Origin: JANWZL01 sp041640815
Lineage (GTDB): Bacteria; Pseudomonadota; Gammaproteobacteria; Burkholderiales; Thiobacillaceae
Direction: 5' to 3'
DNA: 64,000 nucleotides
Assembly: GCA_041640815.1 (NCBI GenBank)
Contig: JBEPZO010000005.1
Span: 1 to 64,000 of the forward strand
Below the pieces are notes generated by a model. The model worked only from the letters and a program-made list of their open reading frames with translations. It was not told the DNA's origin and ran no database searches. The stretch's first letter is position 1; every line of letters starts with the position of its first letter. Of the stretch, positions 52,820-61,457 are shown one piece after another. Both the position numbers and the translations under genes were made by a program.

Positions 52820-53311
52820 ATGCGTCACATCATCTCGCTTTTGATGGAAAACGAGGCCGGGGCCCTCTCCCGGGTCGCGGGGCTGTTCTCAGCGCGGGGC
52901 TACAACATCGAGTCGCTCACCGTTGCCCCGACCGAAGACCCGACGCTGTCGCGCATGACCATCGTCACGCGCGGCTCGGATGATGTCATCGAACAGATCA
53001 CCAAGCAGCTCAACAAGCTCATCGACGTGGTCAAGGTGCAGGACCTCACCGACGGTGAGCATATCGAGCGCGAACTGATGCTGGTCAAGGTGCGCGCCTC
53101 GGGTGCGTATCGCGAGGAGATGAAACGCATGGCGGACATCTTCCGCGGGCGCATCATCGATGTGACCGACAAGACCTACACCATCGAGCTCACGGGCACG
53201 GTGAGCAAGCTCAACGCCTTTCTCGGCGCATTGGATGCCGACGCCATCCTGGAGACCGTGCGCACCGGCGCTTCCGGTATCGGTCGCGGCGAGCGGGTGA
53301 TGAAGGTCTAG
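52820..53311 (+). CDS. ilvN: Acetolactate synthase, regulatory subunit
   Basis: A 163-residue small subunit (also called ilvH). The N-terminal ACT domain reads MRHIISLLMENEAGALSRVA and continues GLFSARGYNIESLTVAPTED. The second half has the usual RELMLVKVRA segment. It activates IlvB and confers valine feedback inhibition. It lies between ilvB (23 bp) and ilvC (85 bp). Confidence 0.96.
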   Translation: MRHIISLLMENEAGALSRVAGLFSARGYNIESLTVAPTEDPTLSRMTIVTRGSDDVIEQITKQLNKLIDVVKVQDLTDGEHIERELMLVKVRASGAYREEMKRMADIFRGRIIDVTDKTYTIELTGTVSKLNAFLGALDADAILETVRTGASGIGRGERVMKV

Positions 53312-53396
53312 TGCTGGGAGAAGGGTGATGGGGCATGGGATAACCCCGCCACCCGACGGCCCACGCCCCACTTCTCGTAACAGAAAGGATAGCGCG

Positions 53397-54413
53397 ATGA
53401 AGGTTTATTACGAAAAGGACGCAGACCTGTCCCTGATCAAGAAAAAGAAGGTGGCGATCATCGGCTATGGCTCGCAAGGCCATGCCCATGCCAACAACCT
53501 CAAGGATTCCGGGGTCAAGGTCACGGTCGGCCTGCGCAAGGGCGGTGCCTCCTGGGACAAGGCCAAGAAGGCGGGCCTTACGGTCAAGGAGATTGCCGCC
53601 GCGGTCAAAGATGCCGACGTCGTCATGCTGCTGGTGCCTGATGAGCAGCAACCCGACGTCTATCGCGATGAGATCGAGCCCAACCTCAAGCAGGGCGCGG
53701 CGCTCGCCTTCGCCCACGGCTTCAACATCCACTACGGACAGATCAAGCCGCGCGCCGATGTGGACGTGATCATGATCGCGCCCAAGGGCCCTGGTCACCT
53801 GGTGCGCTCTACCTATGTCGAGGGGGGTGGCGTGCCCTCGCTCATCGCCGTCTATCAGGACGTGAGCGGACAGGCTCGCGATCTGGCCCTGTCCTATGCC
53901 GCCGCCAATGGCGGTGCCCGCGCCGGTGTCATCGAGACCACCTTCCGCGAGGAGACCGAGACCGACCTCTTTGGCGAGCAGACGGTGCTGTGCGGCGGTG
54001 TCGTGGAGCTGGTGAAGATGGGCTTCGAGACCCTGGTGGAGGCGGGGTACGCCCCAGAGATGGCCTATTTCGAATGCCTGCACGAGCTGAAGCTGATCGT
54101 CGATCTGATGTACGAAGGCGGCATCGCCAACATGAACTACTCGATCTCCAACAACGCGGAGTACGGCGAGTACGTCACCGGCCCGAAGGTGATCAATGAG
54201 GCCAGCCGTGCAGCCATGCGCGAGGCCTTGGCCAACATCCAGAATGGGGAGTATGCCAAGCGCTTCATCCTCGAAGGTCGCATGGGCTACCCCGAGATGA
54301 CCGCCCGCAGGCGGCTCATCGCCGAGCATCCCATCGAGGTGGTGGGGGCGAGGCTCAGAGAGATGATGCCCTGGATCAAGGCCAAGCAGCTGGTCGACAA
54401 ATCGCGCAACTGA
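53397..54413 (+). CDS. ilvC: Ketol-acid reductoisomerase
   Basis: A 338-residue class I KARI: MKVYYEKDADLSLIKKKKVA, NADPH loop GYGSQGHAHANNLKDSG, and the metal-binding region (ETFREETETDLFGEQ, then YFECLHELKLIVDL). It isomerises and reduces acetolactate in Val/Leu/Ile synthesis. The ATG at 53397 follows an AGAAAGGA ribosome binding site; an earlier in-frame start was rejected because it would add 24 atypical residues. psd starts 13 bp downstream. Confidence 0.97.
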   Translation: MKVYYEKDADLSLIKKKKVAIIGYGSQGHAHANNLKDSGVKVTVGLRKGGASWDKAKKAGLTVKEIAAAVKDADVVMLLVPDEQQPDVYRDEIEPNLKQGAALAFAHGFNIHYGQIKPRADVDVIMIAPKGPGHLVRSTYVEGGGVPSLIAVYQDVSGQARDLALSYAAANGGARAGVIETTFREETETDLFGEQTVLCGGVVELVKMGFETLVEAGYAPEMAYFECLHELKLIVDLMYEGGIANMNYSISNNAEYGEYVTGPKVINEASRAAMREALANIQNGEYAKRFILEGRMGYPEMTARRRLIAEHPIEVVGARLREMMPWIKAKQLVDKSRN

Positions 54414-54426
54414 GCAAGGCGGCTGC

Positions 54427-55083
54427 GTGCGCGGCAAGGCTGAGGCTCACCCCCTGATCGCCCGCGAAGGCTGGCCGCATTTGGCCCTCGCCTGCAGCGC
54501 AGCGGTGGCGGCGACCTACGGCTTCGAGTCATTCTGGGCGGCCTTGCCCTTCTGGGGCGCCTTCCTCTTTGTGTTGCAGTTCTTCCGCGATCCGCCGCGC
54601 ACACCCGTGCCAGGCGCGGGCCTCGTGCTGTCCCCCGCCGATGGCCGGGTGGTAGCGGTGGAAGAGGCGGACGATCCTTGGCTCAAGCGGCGGGCGCTCA
54701 AGATCAGCGTGTTCATGAACGTGTTCAACGTTCATTCCAATCGCAGCCCGGTCGATGGCGAGGTCAAAGGGCAGTGGTATCATCGCGGCCGCTTCGTCAA
54801 CGCCGTGCTGGACAAGGCATCGCGCGAGAACGAGCGCAACGCCCTGTGGTTGCGCACCGACGATGGCCAGGACGTCACCTGCGTGCAGGTGGCGGGGCTC
54901 ATCGCCCGGCGCATCCTGTCCTACGTGCAACCCGGTGATCGGCTCGCGCGCGGCGAGCGCTATGGCTTCATACGCTTCGGCTCCCGCCTCGATGTCTATC
55001 TGCCGCTAGACGCTCGTCCCCGTGTCGGACTGGGCGACAAAGTCCGCGCGGCCCTCGATGTGCTGGCCGATTTGAGACGGTGA
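54427..55083 (+). CDS. psd: Phosphatidylserine decarboxylase proenzyme (short type)
   Basis: A 218-residue PSD of the short, archaeal/proteobacterial type. A GTG start at 54427 precedes two hydrophobic segments (about 14-52), then FFRDPPRTPVPGAGLVLSPADGRVV and the self-cleavage region RFGSRLDVYLP, where the Ser becomes the pyruvoyl group. It makes phosphatidylethanolamine. It overlaps pssA by 4 bp, so substrate-producing and consuming enzymes are co-translated. Confidence 0.93.
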   Translation: MRGKAEAHPLIAREGWPHLALACSAAVAATYGFESFWAALPFWGAFLFVLQFFRDPPRTPVPGAGLVLSPADGRVVAVEEADDPWLKRRALKISVFMNVFNVHSNRSPVDGEVKGQWYHRGRFVNAVLDKASRENERNALWLRTDDGQDVTCVQVAGLIARRILSYVQPGDRLARGERYGFIRFGSRLDVYLPLDARPRVGLGDKVRAALDVLADLRR

Positions 55084-55844
55084 ACGACGATCCGGGGATG
55101 ATCCGCTTCCGGGGCCGCTTCGCCCGGCGCGGCATTTACCTGTTGCCCAACCTGCTCACCACCGGCGCCTTGTTCGCCGGTTTTTACGCCATCGTCCAGG
55201 CCATGAACGGTCGGTTTGAGCATGCCGCTGTCGGCATCTTCGTCGCCATGGTGTTGGACGGTCTCGACGGCCGGGTGGCCCGGCTCACCCGCACCCAGAG
55301 CGCCTTTGGCGCCGAGTATGATTCGCTCTCGGACATGGTCGCCTTTGGTGTGGCACCGGCGCTGGTCATCTACAGCTTCGCCCTCAAGGGGCTCGGCAAG
55401 CTCGGCTGGATCGCCGCCTTCCTCTACTGCGCCGGCGCGGCCTTGCGGCTGGCGCGTTTCAATACCCTGCTCGACGTGCAGGATAGGCGCTGGTTCCAGG
55501 GCTTACCCAGCCCTTCGGCGGCAGCGCTCATCGCCGGCCTGGTCTGGGTGGCACACGACAACCGCTTGAGCGGCTTGGAATTGCGCTGGTTTGCTTGGGG
55601 ACTGACGCTATTCGCAGGCATCACCATGGTGACCAATCTGCGGTTCTATAGCGGCAAGGACATCAACCTGCGCCGCAGCGTGCCCTTCGCCGTCGTGGTG
55701 CTCATTGCGCTCGCTTTCGTCCTGATCTCGCTCGATCCACCCATCGTGCTATTCGCGCTCTTCATGGGTTATGCGCTCTCGGGCTATGTCGTAAGCCTCT
55801 ATCTGTGGCACAAGAACCGCTCGCAAGCAGGGTTGTCCAAATAA
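55080..55844 (+). CDS. pssA: CDP-diacylglycerol-serine O-phosphatidyltransferase
   Basis: A 254-residue membrane enzyme with the CDP-alcohol phosphatidyltransferase motif DGLDGRVARLTRTQSAFGAE followed by YDSLSD. About seven hydrophobic segments are visible (for example LPNLLTTGALFAGFYAIVQ). It makes phosphatidylserine for Psd. GTG start at 55080, overlapping psd. The leu leader peptide begins 25 bases after its stop. Confidence 0.95.
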   Translation: MNDDPGMIRFRGRFARRGIYLLPNLLTTGALFAGFYAIVQAMNGRFEHAAVGIFVAMVLDGLDGRVARLTRTQSAFGAEYDSLSDMVAFGVAPALVIYSFALKGLGKLGWIAAFLYCAGAALRLARFNTLLDVQDRRWFQGLPSPSAAALIAGLVWVAHDNRLSGLELRWFAWGLTLFAGITMVTNLRFYSGKDINLRRSVPFAVVVLIALAFVLISLDPPIVLFALFMGYALSGYVVSLYLWHKNRSQAGLSK

Positions 55845-55869
55845 CAACAGGCGGATAACATTTTTCAAC

Positions 55870-55950
55870 ATGAACCGCAACCTCGCTTGCCGACAATTCT
55901 CCTTGCTGCGGCTTGCCACTCGCCTGCTGCTGCCCCTTTGCGGGCGGTGA
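55870..55950 (+). CDS. leuL: Leucine-rich leader peptide of leuA (attenuator)
   Basis: A 26-codon frame from ATG 55870 to TGA 55950 with eight leucines, including the run CTG CTG CTG CCC CTT near the end (TRLLLPLCGR at the C-terminus). It lies 152 bp before leuA, alone in a 258-bp gap. This is the pattern of a leu-operon leader, whose translation in leucine shortage prevents termination. A T5 run at 55966-55970 follows, but I could not fold a convincing terminator stem by eye. Confidence 0.65.
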   Translation: MNRNLACRQFSLLRLATRLLLPLCGR

Positions 55951-56102
55951 TACTTCTCTTTCCCATTTTTCGTTAGCATTCCTGGCTACCAAGCCGCGAC
56001 CGAGGCCGTCGGCCACGGGCGGCGCATGAGGCGCAGTGAGCCCCAGCCAGGACACCATCAACCGGCCGTGACCCTAGGGGCGGCATGCTTATGGAGCAGG
56101 CC

Positions 56103-57641
56103 ATGAAAGAGCATTTGATCATTTTCGATACCACCTTGCGCGACGGCGAGCAAAGCCCGGGCGCGTCGATGACCAAGGAAGAGAAGGTGCGCATCGCCAA
56201 GCAGTTGGAGCGCATGCGGGTGGATGTCATTGAGGCGGGGTTCCCCGCCGCCAGCAATGGCGACTATGAGGCGGTGAAGGCGGTAGCCGATGCCATCAAA
56301 GACAGCACCGTCTGCGCGCTGGCGCGTGCCTTGGAAAGCGACATCAACCGCGCCGGCGAGGCCCTCAAGGGGGCGGCCTCTGGCCGCATCCACACCTTCA
56401 TCGCCACGAGCCCCATCCATATGGAACGCAAGCTCAGGATGACGCCGGAGCAGGTCTTGGAGCAAGCGGTCAAGGCGGTGAAATGGGCGCGGCGCTGGAC
56501 GGACAACGTCGAGTTCTCCCCCGAGGACGCGGGGCGATCTGAACCAGATTTCCTCTGCCGGGTGCTGGAGGCGGTGATCGACGCCGGCGCGCGCACCCTC
56601 AACATCCCCGACACCGTCGGTTACAACTTGCCATGGCAGTTCGGCGAGCTGATTCGCACCTTGCGCGAGCGCATCCCTAACGCCGACAAGGCGGTCTTTT
56701 CCGTGCACTGCCACAACGACCTGGGGCTTGCGGTGGCCAATTCCCTGTCGGCCGTCCTCAACGGTGCCCGCCAGGTCGAGTGCACGATCAACGGCCTCGG
56801 TGAGCGTGCGGGGAATGCCGCGCTCGAGGAGATCGTCATGGCTGTGCGCACCCGCCAGGACGTCTTCCCTTGCGACACACGCATCGACACCACGCAAATC
56901 GTCCCCGCCTCGCGGCTGGTAGCGGGCATCACCGGCTTTGCCGTGCAGCCGAACAAGGCCATCGTCGGCGCCAATGCCTTCGCGCATGAATCCGGCATCC
57001 ACCAAGACGGCGTGCTCAAGCATCGCGAGACCTACGAGATCATGCGCCCCGAGGACGTCGGCTGGAGCGCCAACCGCATGGTGCTGGGCAAGCATTCCGG
57101 CCGTAACGCCTTCAAGACGCGGCTCGCTGAGCTGGGTATCGTGCTTGAGTCGGAGGAGGCGCTCAACGCTGCCTTCGCCCGCTTCAAGGACCTGGCGGAC
57201 AAGAAACACGAGATCTTCGACGAGGACATCCACGCTTTGATCTCGGACGAGGCCTCTTTTGCCCAGGCCGATCGCTACAAGCTGGTGTCGCTACGGGTCT
57301 GTTCCGAGACCGGTGAGGTGCCGCATGCCGTGGTCGTGCTATCGGACGGTGGCCAGGAGCGGCGCGCCGAGGCCGATGGCAGTGGGCCGGTGGACGCCGC
57401 CTTCAAAGCGATCGAGGCCATCGTGCAATCGGCCTCCGACCTGTTGCTCTACTCGGTGAACAACATCACCACCGGCACGGATGCGCAAGGCGAGGTGACG
57501 GTGCGGTTGAACAAGGGCGGGCGCATCGTCCATGGCCAGGGCGCCGATACCGACATCGTCATCGCCTCGGCCAAGGCCTATTTGCACGCCCTGAACAAGC
57601 TCGCCAGCGGCGAACAGCGCGCGCATCCGCAAGCGCTGTAA
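56103..57641 (+). CDS. leuA: 2-isopropylmalate synthase
   Basis: A 512-residue enzyme committing 2-ketoisovalerate to leucine. The catalytic TIM barrel has DTTLRDGEQSPGASMTKEEK and the HCHNDLGLAVANSL metal site. The C-terminal LeuA allosteric domain (about 390-505) binds leucine for feedback inhibition. I chose ATG 56103, with GGAG 8 bases upstream; an ATG at 56085 would add MLMEQA. It is the end of the ilv-psd-pssA-leu block and is probably also controlled by the leader peptide at 55870. Confidence 0.96.
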   Translation: MKEHLIIFDTTLRDGEQSPGASMTKEEKVRIAKQLERMRVDVIEAGFPAASNGDYEAVKAVADAIKDSTVCALARALESDINRAGEALKGAASGRIHTFIATSPIHMERKLRMTPEQVLEQAVKAVKWARRWTDNVEFSPEDAGRSEPDFLCRVLEAVIDAGARTLNIPDTVGYNLPWQFGELIRTLRERIPNADKAVFSVHCHNDLGLAVANSLSAVLNGARQVECTINGLGERAGNAALEEIVMAVRTRQDVFPCDTRIDTTQIVPASRLVAGITGFAVQPNKAIVGANAFAHESGIHQDGVLKHRETYEIMRPEDVGWSANRMVLGKHSGRNAFKTRLAELGIVLESEEALNAAFARFKDLADKKHEIFDEDIHALISDEASFAQADRYKLVSLRVCSETGEVPHAVVVLSDGGQERRAEADGSGPVDAAFKAIEAIVQSASDLLLYSVNNITTGTDAQGEVTVRLNKGGRIVHGQGADTDIVIASAKAYLHALNKLASGEQRAHPQAL

Positions 57642-57711
57642 AGCCATTGAGGCAGCCGGCGGCACAGCGAGTGCTGCTGCGGTCAGCCCAGCCTCCTGGC
57701 GGGGTGCACAG

Positions 57712-58521
57712 TCAACTGGCTGGGTGGGCGGCAGTTGGGTTCGGATCGGATCGCGTCAGCTTCGGTAGCCTACCGTTGAGCTGACGCACCTCGTCGGGCA
57801 GCTTGCCGACCCACATCTGCCACATAGAGATCACCCACATGGCGGCGAATGACAGGCCCATGATGACGCCAGAGATGATTACCACCCAGGCGAAACCGCT
57901 CCAGACCTTGGTCAAGTACCAAGAGGCGACGTCGGTGATGAGCACGGCGAAGGGCGCGGCGATGAGCACGCATTTGAGCCACACCGGTCGCACGTAGGCG
58001 TGCGTGAAGATGTAGCCGACGATGAAGAAGATGAAGGTGATGGAGAAGAGGTGGATGTGGGACACCCGCACCAGGGTGGCGATGGTCATCCCCTCGTCGC
58101 GCTGCGCGACCTTTAGGATCCCTTCATCGGTGGAGAGATCGGGCAGGTGGGGGTTGACCTCGGGCACGTGGCAGGCGAGGCAGTGCTCCTGGATGATCGG
58201 TTTGATGGTGCTGGCCAGGGCCTCCGGCTTGGCGCCGTCGTGCAGCCAATCGAACACGATCTTCTTTTTGTCATCGGGCAGCATGTCGGACATCGGCCCG
58301 CGCAGGGCGGTCTCCAGCTTCGTGCCCTCAGGGTTACCGCTATAGGCGATCATGAGGTCCTTGCCCGACAGCATGGGGTCGCCGTCCTTGGCGGCATGCG
58401 ATTCCCAGACTTGGATCATGGCCATCAGATAGGCCGTGCCGAAGGTGAGCAGGACCATGGTGAACAGGACCCGTACCGACATCGGCAGGTAGCGGAAGTG
58501 GACGATGTGTGTGCTGTGCAT
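57712..58521 (-). CDS. Membrane protein with a single CxxCH haem-c motif
   Basis: A 269-residue protein. TM1 lies near 15-37. A soluble, probably periplasmic, domain of about 115 residues carries EHCLACHVPEVN, one CxxCH c-type haem site. Four further membrane segments (about 155-175, 183-203, 212-232 and 236-250) follow, with SHIHLFS at the start of the second. A small tail ends in PTAAHPAS. It looks like a membrane-bound electron-transfer protein; homologues are often of unnamed function. No oxidase or reductase is adjacent. GGAGG precedes the ATG. Confidence 0.75.
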   Translation of the reverse strand: MHSTHIVHFRYLPMSVRVLFTMVLLTFGTAYLMAMIQVWESHAAKDGDPMLSGKDLMIAYSGNPEGTKLETALRGPMSDMLPDDKKKIVFDWLHDGAKPEALASTIKPIIQEHCLACHVPEVNPHLPDLSTDEGILKVAQRDEGMTIATLVRVSHIHLFSITFIFFIVGYIFTHAYVRPVWLKCVLIAAPFAVLITDVASWYLTKVWSGFAWVVIISGVIMGLSFAAMWVISMWQMWVGKLPDEVRQLNGRLPKLTRSDPNPTAAHPAS

Positions 58522-58938
58522 GGAGCCTCCAAAATGAAAAGTTAAGTATATATGAAGATGCTGATATCGTCAAATTGTTGCCCGAGACCAATACCTTTGG
58601 CACTCGAACGGATGGCTAAAGGAGAAATGATTGGTGGTTGTTGACCGAGACTGGGGGCTAGGTGTTGCGTAGACTAGCCTCACGGCAAGCTTGTGCTTGC
58701 CAGTACCGGGGTCGACAAATCCGGTCGTACGCCTAAACGCCTCGTTCTAGCCCCGCACATTGCAACGGTCACAGAGTAAATCGCCGCATACTTAGGAATA
58801 CATCTGGACCAGAACCTCCGGCTACGGTAGACGGGGCGCACATGCATGGCGTGCCCAGGTCCGTCGATGGTGGCCTAGGCGTTCGAATTTATGCATGCGC
58901 ACACCGCAGACTCCGGTGGGCGTTATCCCTTTTGAGAC
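58522..58938 (-). other. Intergenic region upstream of the haem protein gene
   Basis: 417 bases with no supported gene. Near the right-hand start of the haem protein gene is an AT-rich stretch (TATATACT on the minus strand) that could be a -10. GGCAAGC-TTGT-GCTTGCC at 58684-58701 is a perfect 7-bp hairpin. The rest appears to be decayed or non-coding sequence up to the vapC stop. Confidence 0.4.
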
Positions 58939-59391
58939 CTAGTTGTGCGTGCGTAGCAGCGCGCACAGTAGCGGCGAGAGTGGTTCGACAAACGGGTTGA
59001 CAACAGTTACGCCGCGCCAGGTAAACCCGTCGTGCAAATCTTCCGACAGCAACAGTCGGCAGCGGTTTTCTGCTGCGACGGCCATGATTAGGGCGTCCCA
59101 CATGGAGAGCCGATGATCGACAGTGAGATCGAGCGCCGACTGGAAAGCTGTCCACGTAGAGTCAGCCACCTCGAAGCTGTCTGCCCAACTCAAGACGGCC
59201 TGACGCGCTTGCTCGGCCGAGCGATGGGCTTTGCCTATCAGAATACGGCACAGCTCGCCCAAAGTCTGCGCCGGCAGCAACACGTCGGTGTTAGCCAATT
59301 GTTCGACTAGGCGTATCGCCGTATTGCAGCGTTGTTCATCGCCTACCCCTTCGGCATAGGCCAAGACGTTGGTGTCGAAAGCCACTCTCAC
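58939..59391 (-). CDS. vapC: PIN domain toxin (VapC-like)
   Basis: A 150-residue PIN-domain endoribonuclease. The acidic metal-binding residues are Asp6 (AFDTNVL), Glu46 (TLGELCRI), Asp99 (MWDALI) and Asp118 (LSEDLHDGF). VapC toxins cleave initiator tRNA or other RNAs. It starts with GTG three bases after the antitoxin stop, so translation is coupled. The C-terminus (PLSPLLCALLRTHN) extends a little beyond the core domain. Confidence 0.9.
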   Translation of the reverse strand: MRVAFDTNVLAYAEGVGDEQRCNTAIRLVEQLANTDVLLPAQTLGELCRILIGKAHRSAEQARQAVLSWADSFEVADSTWTAFQSALDLTVDHRLSMWDALIMAVAAENRCRLLLSEDLHDGFTWRGVTVVNPFVEPLSPLLCALLRTHN

Positions 59392-59394
59392 CGA

Positions 59395-59628
59395 TCAGTC
59401 CTCGTACAGTTGATCGCGTCTCCAGTTGCGTATGCCACTGATTTTTTGTTGACGCAGCCGCCTGAGCAAAAGACGCTTGGCGGACTCGCGCTCATGGCCT
59501 GTGCGTACGGGAGAAATGATGGCCACAGGTTTGCCGCGCGACAGCACTGTGACAACCTCGCCGGCGGCGATATCGCGCAGGACACTCGAGAAATGCCGGT
59601 TGGCATCGCTGGCAGATATGGTTTTCAT
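59395..59628 (-). CDS. vapB: Phd/YefM-type antitoxin (VapB partner)
   Basis: A 77-residue antitoxin: MKTISASDANRHFSSVLRDI at the N-terminus forms the Phd/YefM DNA-binding domain, with the conserved VVTVLSRGKPVAIISP strand. The basic C-terminal tail (KRLLLRRLRQQK) would wrap the PIN toxin. It is the first gene of the pair and lies just downstream of a palindromic operator. Confidence 0.9.
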   Translation of the reverse strand: MKTISASDANRHFSSVLRDIAAGEVVTVLSRGKPVAIISPVRTGHERESAKRLLLRRLRQQKISGIRNWRRDQLYED

Positions 59629-59643
59629 TCGGATGGGCGTGAA

Positions 59644-59660
59644 GTAGTGTTTAACACTAC
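59644..59660. promoter_or_regulatory. Palindromic operator of the vapBC pair
   Basis: GTAGTGTT-T-AACACTAC is a perfect 8-bp inverted repeat about 15 bases before the antitoxin start. Phd/YefM antitoxins bind such palindromes to repress their own operon. Confidence 0.75.
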
Positions 59661-59714
59661 ATTATCGTTGCCACGTGTACGCCGTCAAGGATTAATCTCT
59701 TCGGTTTATTTTTG

Positions 59715-60050
59715 TTAACAGTGCCGGATATACCACGCCGCGGCGCTGAAGAAGGTCAATCCGAGCATGAGTTCTAGGAGAGCGAGGCCGGCCATCGGCA
59801 TGGGCTCGGTGCTCAAGCGGACCAAGGCCTCGAGGACATATAGCCAAATGAGCAGGCTGGCCCAGCGGTAGGTATACACCCGCCCATGCAGGATGCCGCG
59901 CAGCGGCAGCATGAGCGGCAGCACCTTCAACACGAGCCACGAGCCACCAGGCCGCAGCGGGGCGAGCCACAGCTCCCAGGCGAGGCTAAGCAGGATCAGC
60001 GCGATGAGGCTCGTCGCGGCAAGCCACAACGCAACGTTTAGCTGCGGCAT
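59715..60050 (-). CDS. DUF2069 membrane protein
   Basis: A 111-residue protein with three to four hydrophobic segments (about 7-27, 40-55, 62-80 and 87-105), fitting DUF2069. It contains LPLRGILHGRVYTYRWASLL, a conserved family stretch. Function unknown. It overlaps the upstream hugZ-like gene by 13 bp and is probably the last gene of a three-gene operon with wrbA. Confidence 0.82.
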   Translation of the reverse strand: MPQLNVALWLAATSLIALILLSLAWELWLAPLRPGGSWLVLKVLPLMLPLRGILHGRVYTYRWASLLIWLYVLEALVRLSTEPMPMAGLALLELMLGLTFFSAAAWYIRHC

Positions 60051-60736
60051 TGCCTAGCGAGGGCCTCCAGTGCGGCGCGCGCCTCGGCCGCGTCCGTAAT
60101 GGGGGTGGGGAAGTCGAAGCGCAAGAGGCGTCCGTTGACACGGATGTCGAAGCCGTCGGGGTCGATGCCGATCATCTGCGCGGCATTGGCCTCGACGCCG
60201 TGGACATGGCGGCAGTAGGCAAGCAAGGTGTGCGGGTGATCGGCGTTCATGTGCGCGAGGATGTCCGCCTCCTGGGCCGCGAGCGGGCCAGATGGCAGCA
60301 GGTAGGCATCGGGGTCGAGCCAGTGGATCTTGCCAAAGCCGCCGATATAGCGGATGCGCACGGGCTCGATGCGCCAAAAGGCAAAGTCGTGCATGGCGAA
60401 ATAGCCCTCGGCCTGCGGGTGATAGCGCAGATAGCGCGGGCCGAGGGCGTCCTTGTCCGGCAACCGCTCGGCGCGACCGACGATCGTCACGCGGCCGGTG
60501 GCGTGCATGTCGGGCGTGAAGGGCTGTACGATGAGGGCGCAGCGACAATCGGCGGCGAGGTTGCGCGTATGCTCGGCCAAGTCGGAAATGAGGATCACCG
60601 GTCGGCCGCCATGATCGAGGACATAGGGCGCGACAGAGGCATAGGGATAGCCTTCGAGGCGTAACGACAGCGTCGACAACACGGCCTGGGTCTGGCCGCG
60701 GGCGAAGCGGCGGGCTTCGCTGCCAAGCGCGCTCAT
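60038..60736 (-). CDS. HugZ-type pyridoxamine 5'-phosphate oxidase-fold protein
   Basis: A 232-residue protein. An N-terminal split-barrel flavin/haem-binding domain covers about 1-150 (LSLRLEGYPYASVAPYVLD, LISDLAEHTRNLAADCRCAL). A DUF2470-type C-terminal domain covers about 155-232 (EADILAHMNADHPHTLLAYC). HugZ relatives degrade or bind haem; the conserved histidine needed for haem oxygenase activity was not verified. It overlaps wrbA by 4 bp and DUF2069 by 13 bp. Confidence 0.83.
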   Translation of the reverse strand: MSALGSEARRFARGQTQAVLSTLSLRLEGYPYASVAPYVLDHGGRPVILISDLAEHTRNLAADCRCALIVQPFTPDMHATGRVTIVGRAERLPDKDALGPRYLRYHPQAEGYFAMHDFAFWRIEPVRIRYIGGFGKIHWLDPDAYLLPSGPLAAQEADILAHMNADHPHTLLAYCRHVHGVEANAAQMIGIDPDGFDIRVNGRLLRFDFPTPITDAAEARAALEALARQCRS

Positions 60737-61326
60737 GTGGCCAACCTGCCGGCGATCTCGGCCAGCCGCTTGCCCAGGGCAAAGGCCAAGCGTCGCTCTT
60801 CTTCCGTCAGCGGTTCAGTACCATGCGGGCCAGCGTAATGACTGGCGCCGTAGGGGGTGCCGCCGGAGCGGGTGACGCTGAGTTCCGGCTGGCTATAGGG
60901 GAGGCCGACGATCAGCATGCCGTGGTGCAATAGCGGCAGCATCATGCTGAGCAAGGTGCTCTCCTGTCCGCCGTGCAGGCTGGCGCTGGAGGTGAAGACG
61001 CAGGCCGGTTTGCCGGCCAGGGCGCCGCTGAGCCAGAGACTCGAAGTGCCATCCCAGAAGTATTTCATTGCCGCGGCCATGTTGCCAAAGCGCGTCGGCG
61101 AGCCGAGCGCCAAACCGACGCATTCCTCCAAGTCGCGCAGCGTGGCATAGGGGGCGCCTTGATCCGGCACAAGGCGCGCCGCGCCTTCGGTCTCGGCGGC
61201 GACCTTGGGTACGGTGCGCAGCCGTGCCGCCATACCCGGCACCGAATCGACGCCATGCGCAACGCAACGCGCCAGCTCGCGCACCGATCCGTGCAGGCTG
61301 TAGTAGAGGACGAGGATCTCTTTCAT
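60733..61326 (-). CDS. wrbA: NAD(P)H:quinone oxidoreductase, WrbA type
   Basis: A 197-residue flavodoxin-fold protein. The FMN phosphate loop is VLYYSLHGSVRELA. FGSPTRFG-like sequence appears as LGSPTRFGNMAAAMKYF, and the FTSSASLHGGQESTLLSM stretch is diagnostic of WrbA. It reduces quinones by two electrons and protects against oxidative stress. First gene of wrbA-hugZ-DUF2069, divergent from sucC. Confidence 0.93.
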   Translation of the reverse strand: MKEILVLYYSLHGSVRELARCVAHGVDSVPGMAARLRTVPKVAAETEGAARLVPDQGAPYATLRDLEECVGLALGSPTRFGNMAAAMKYFWDGTSSLWLSGALAGKPACVFTSSASLHGGQESTLLSMMLPLLHHGMLIVGLPYSQPELSVTRSGGTPYGASHYAGPHGTEPLTEEERRLAFALGKRLAEIAGRLAT

Positions 61327-61457
61327 GCTCTTGGGATGAACGTCAATGGCGCTATCCTACCTGATCGCCGGGCGTCTGAAACGTCCTCACCAACAAAGCG
61401 GCATGGCGGCCGCAATGGGTTTGCGGCAAAATTCAGGCTTTAGGCCAAGCTTGAGCG

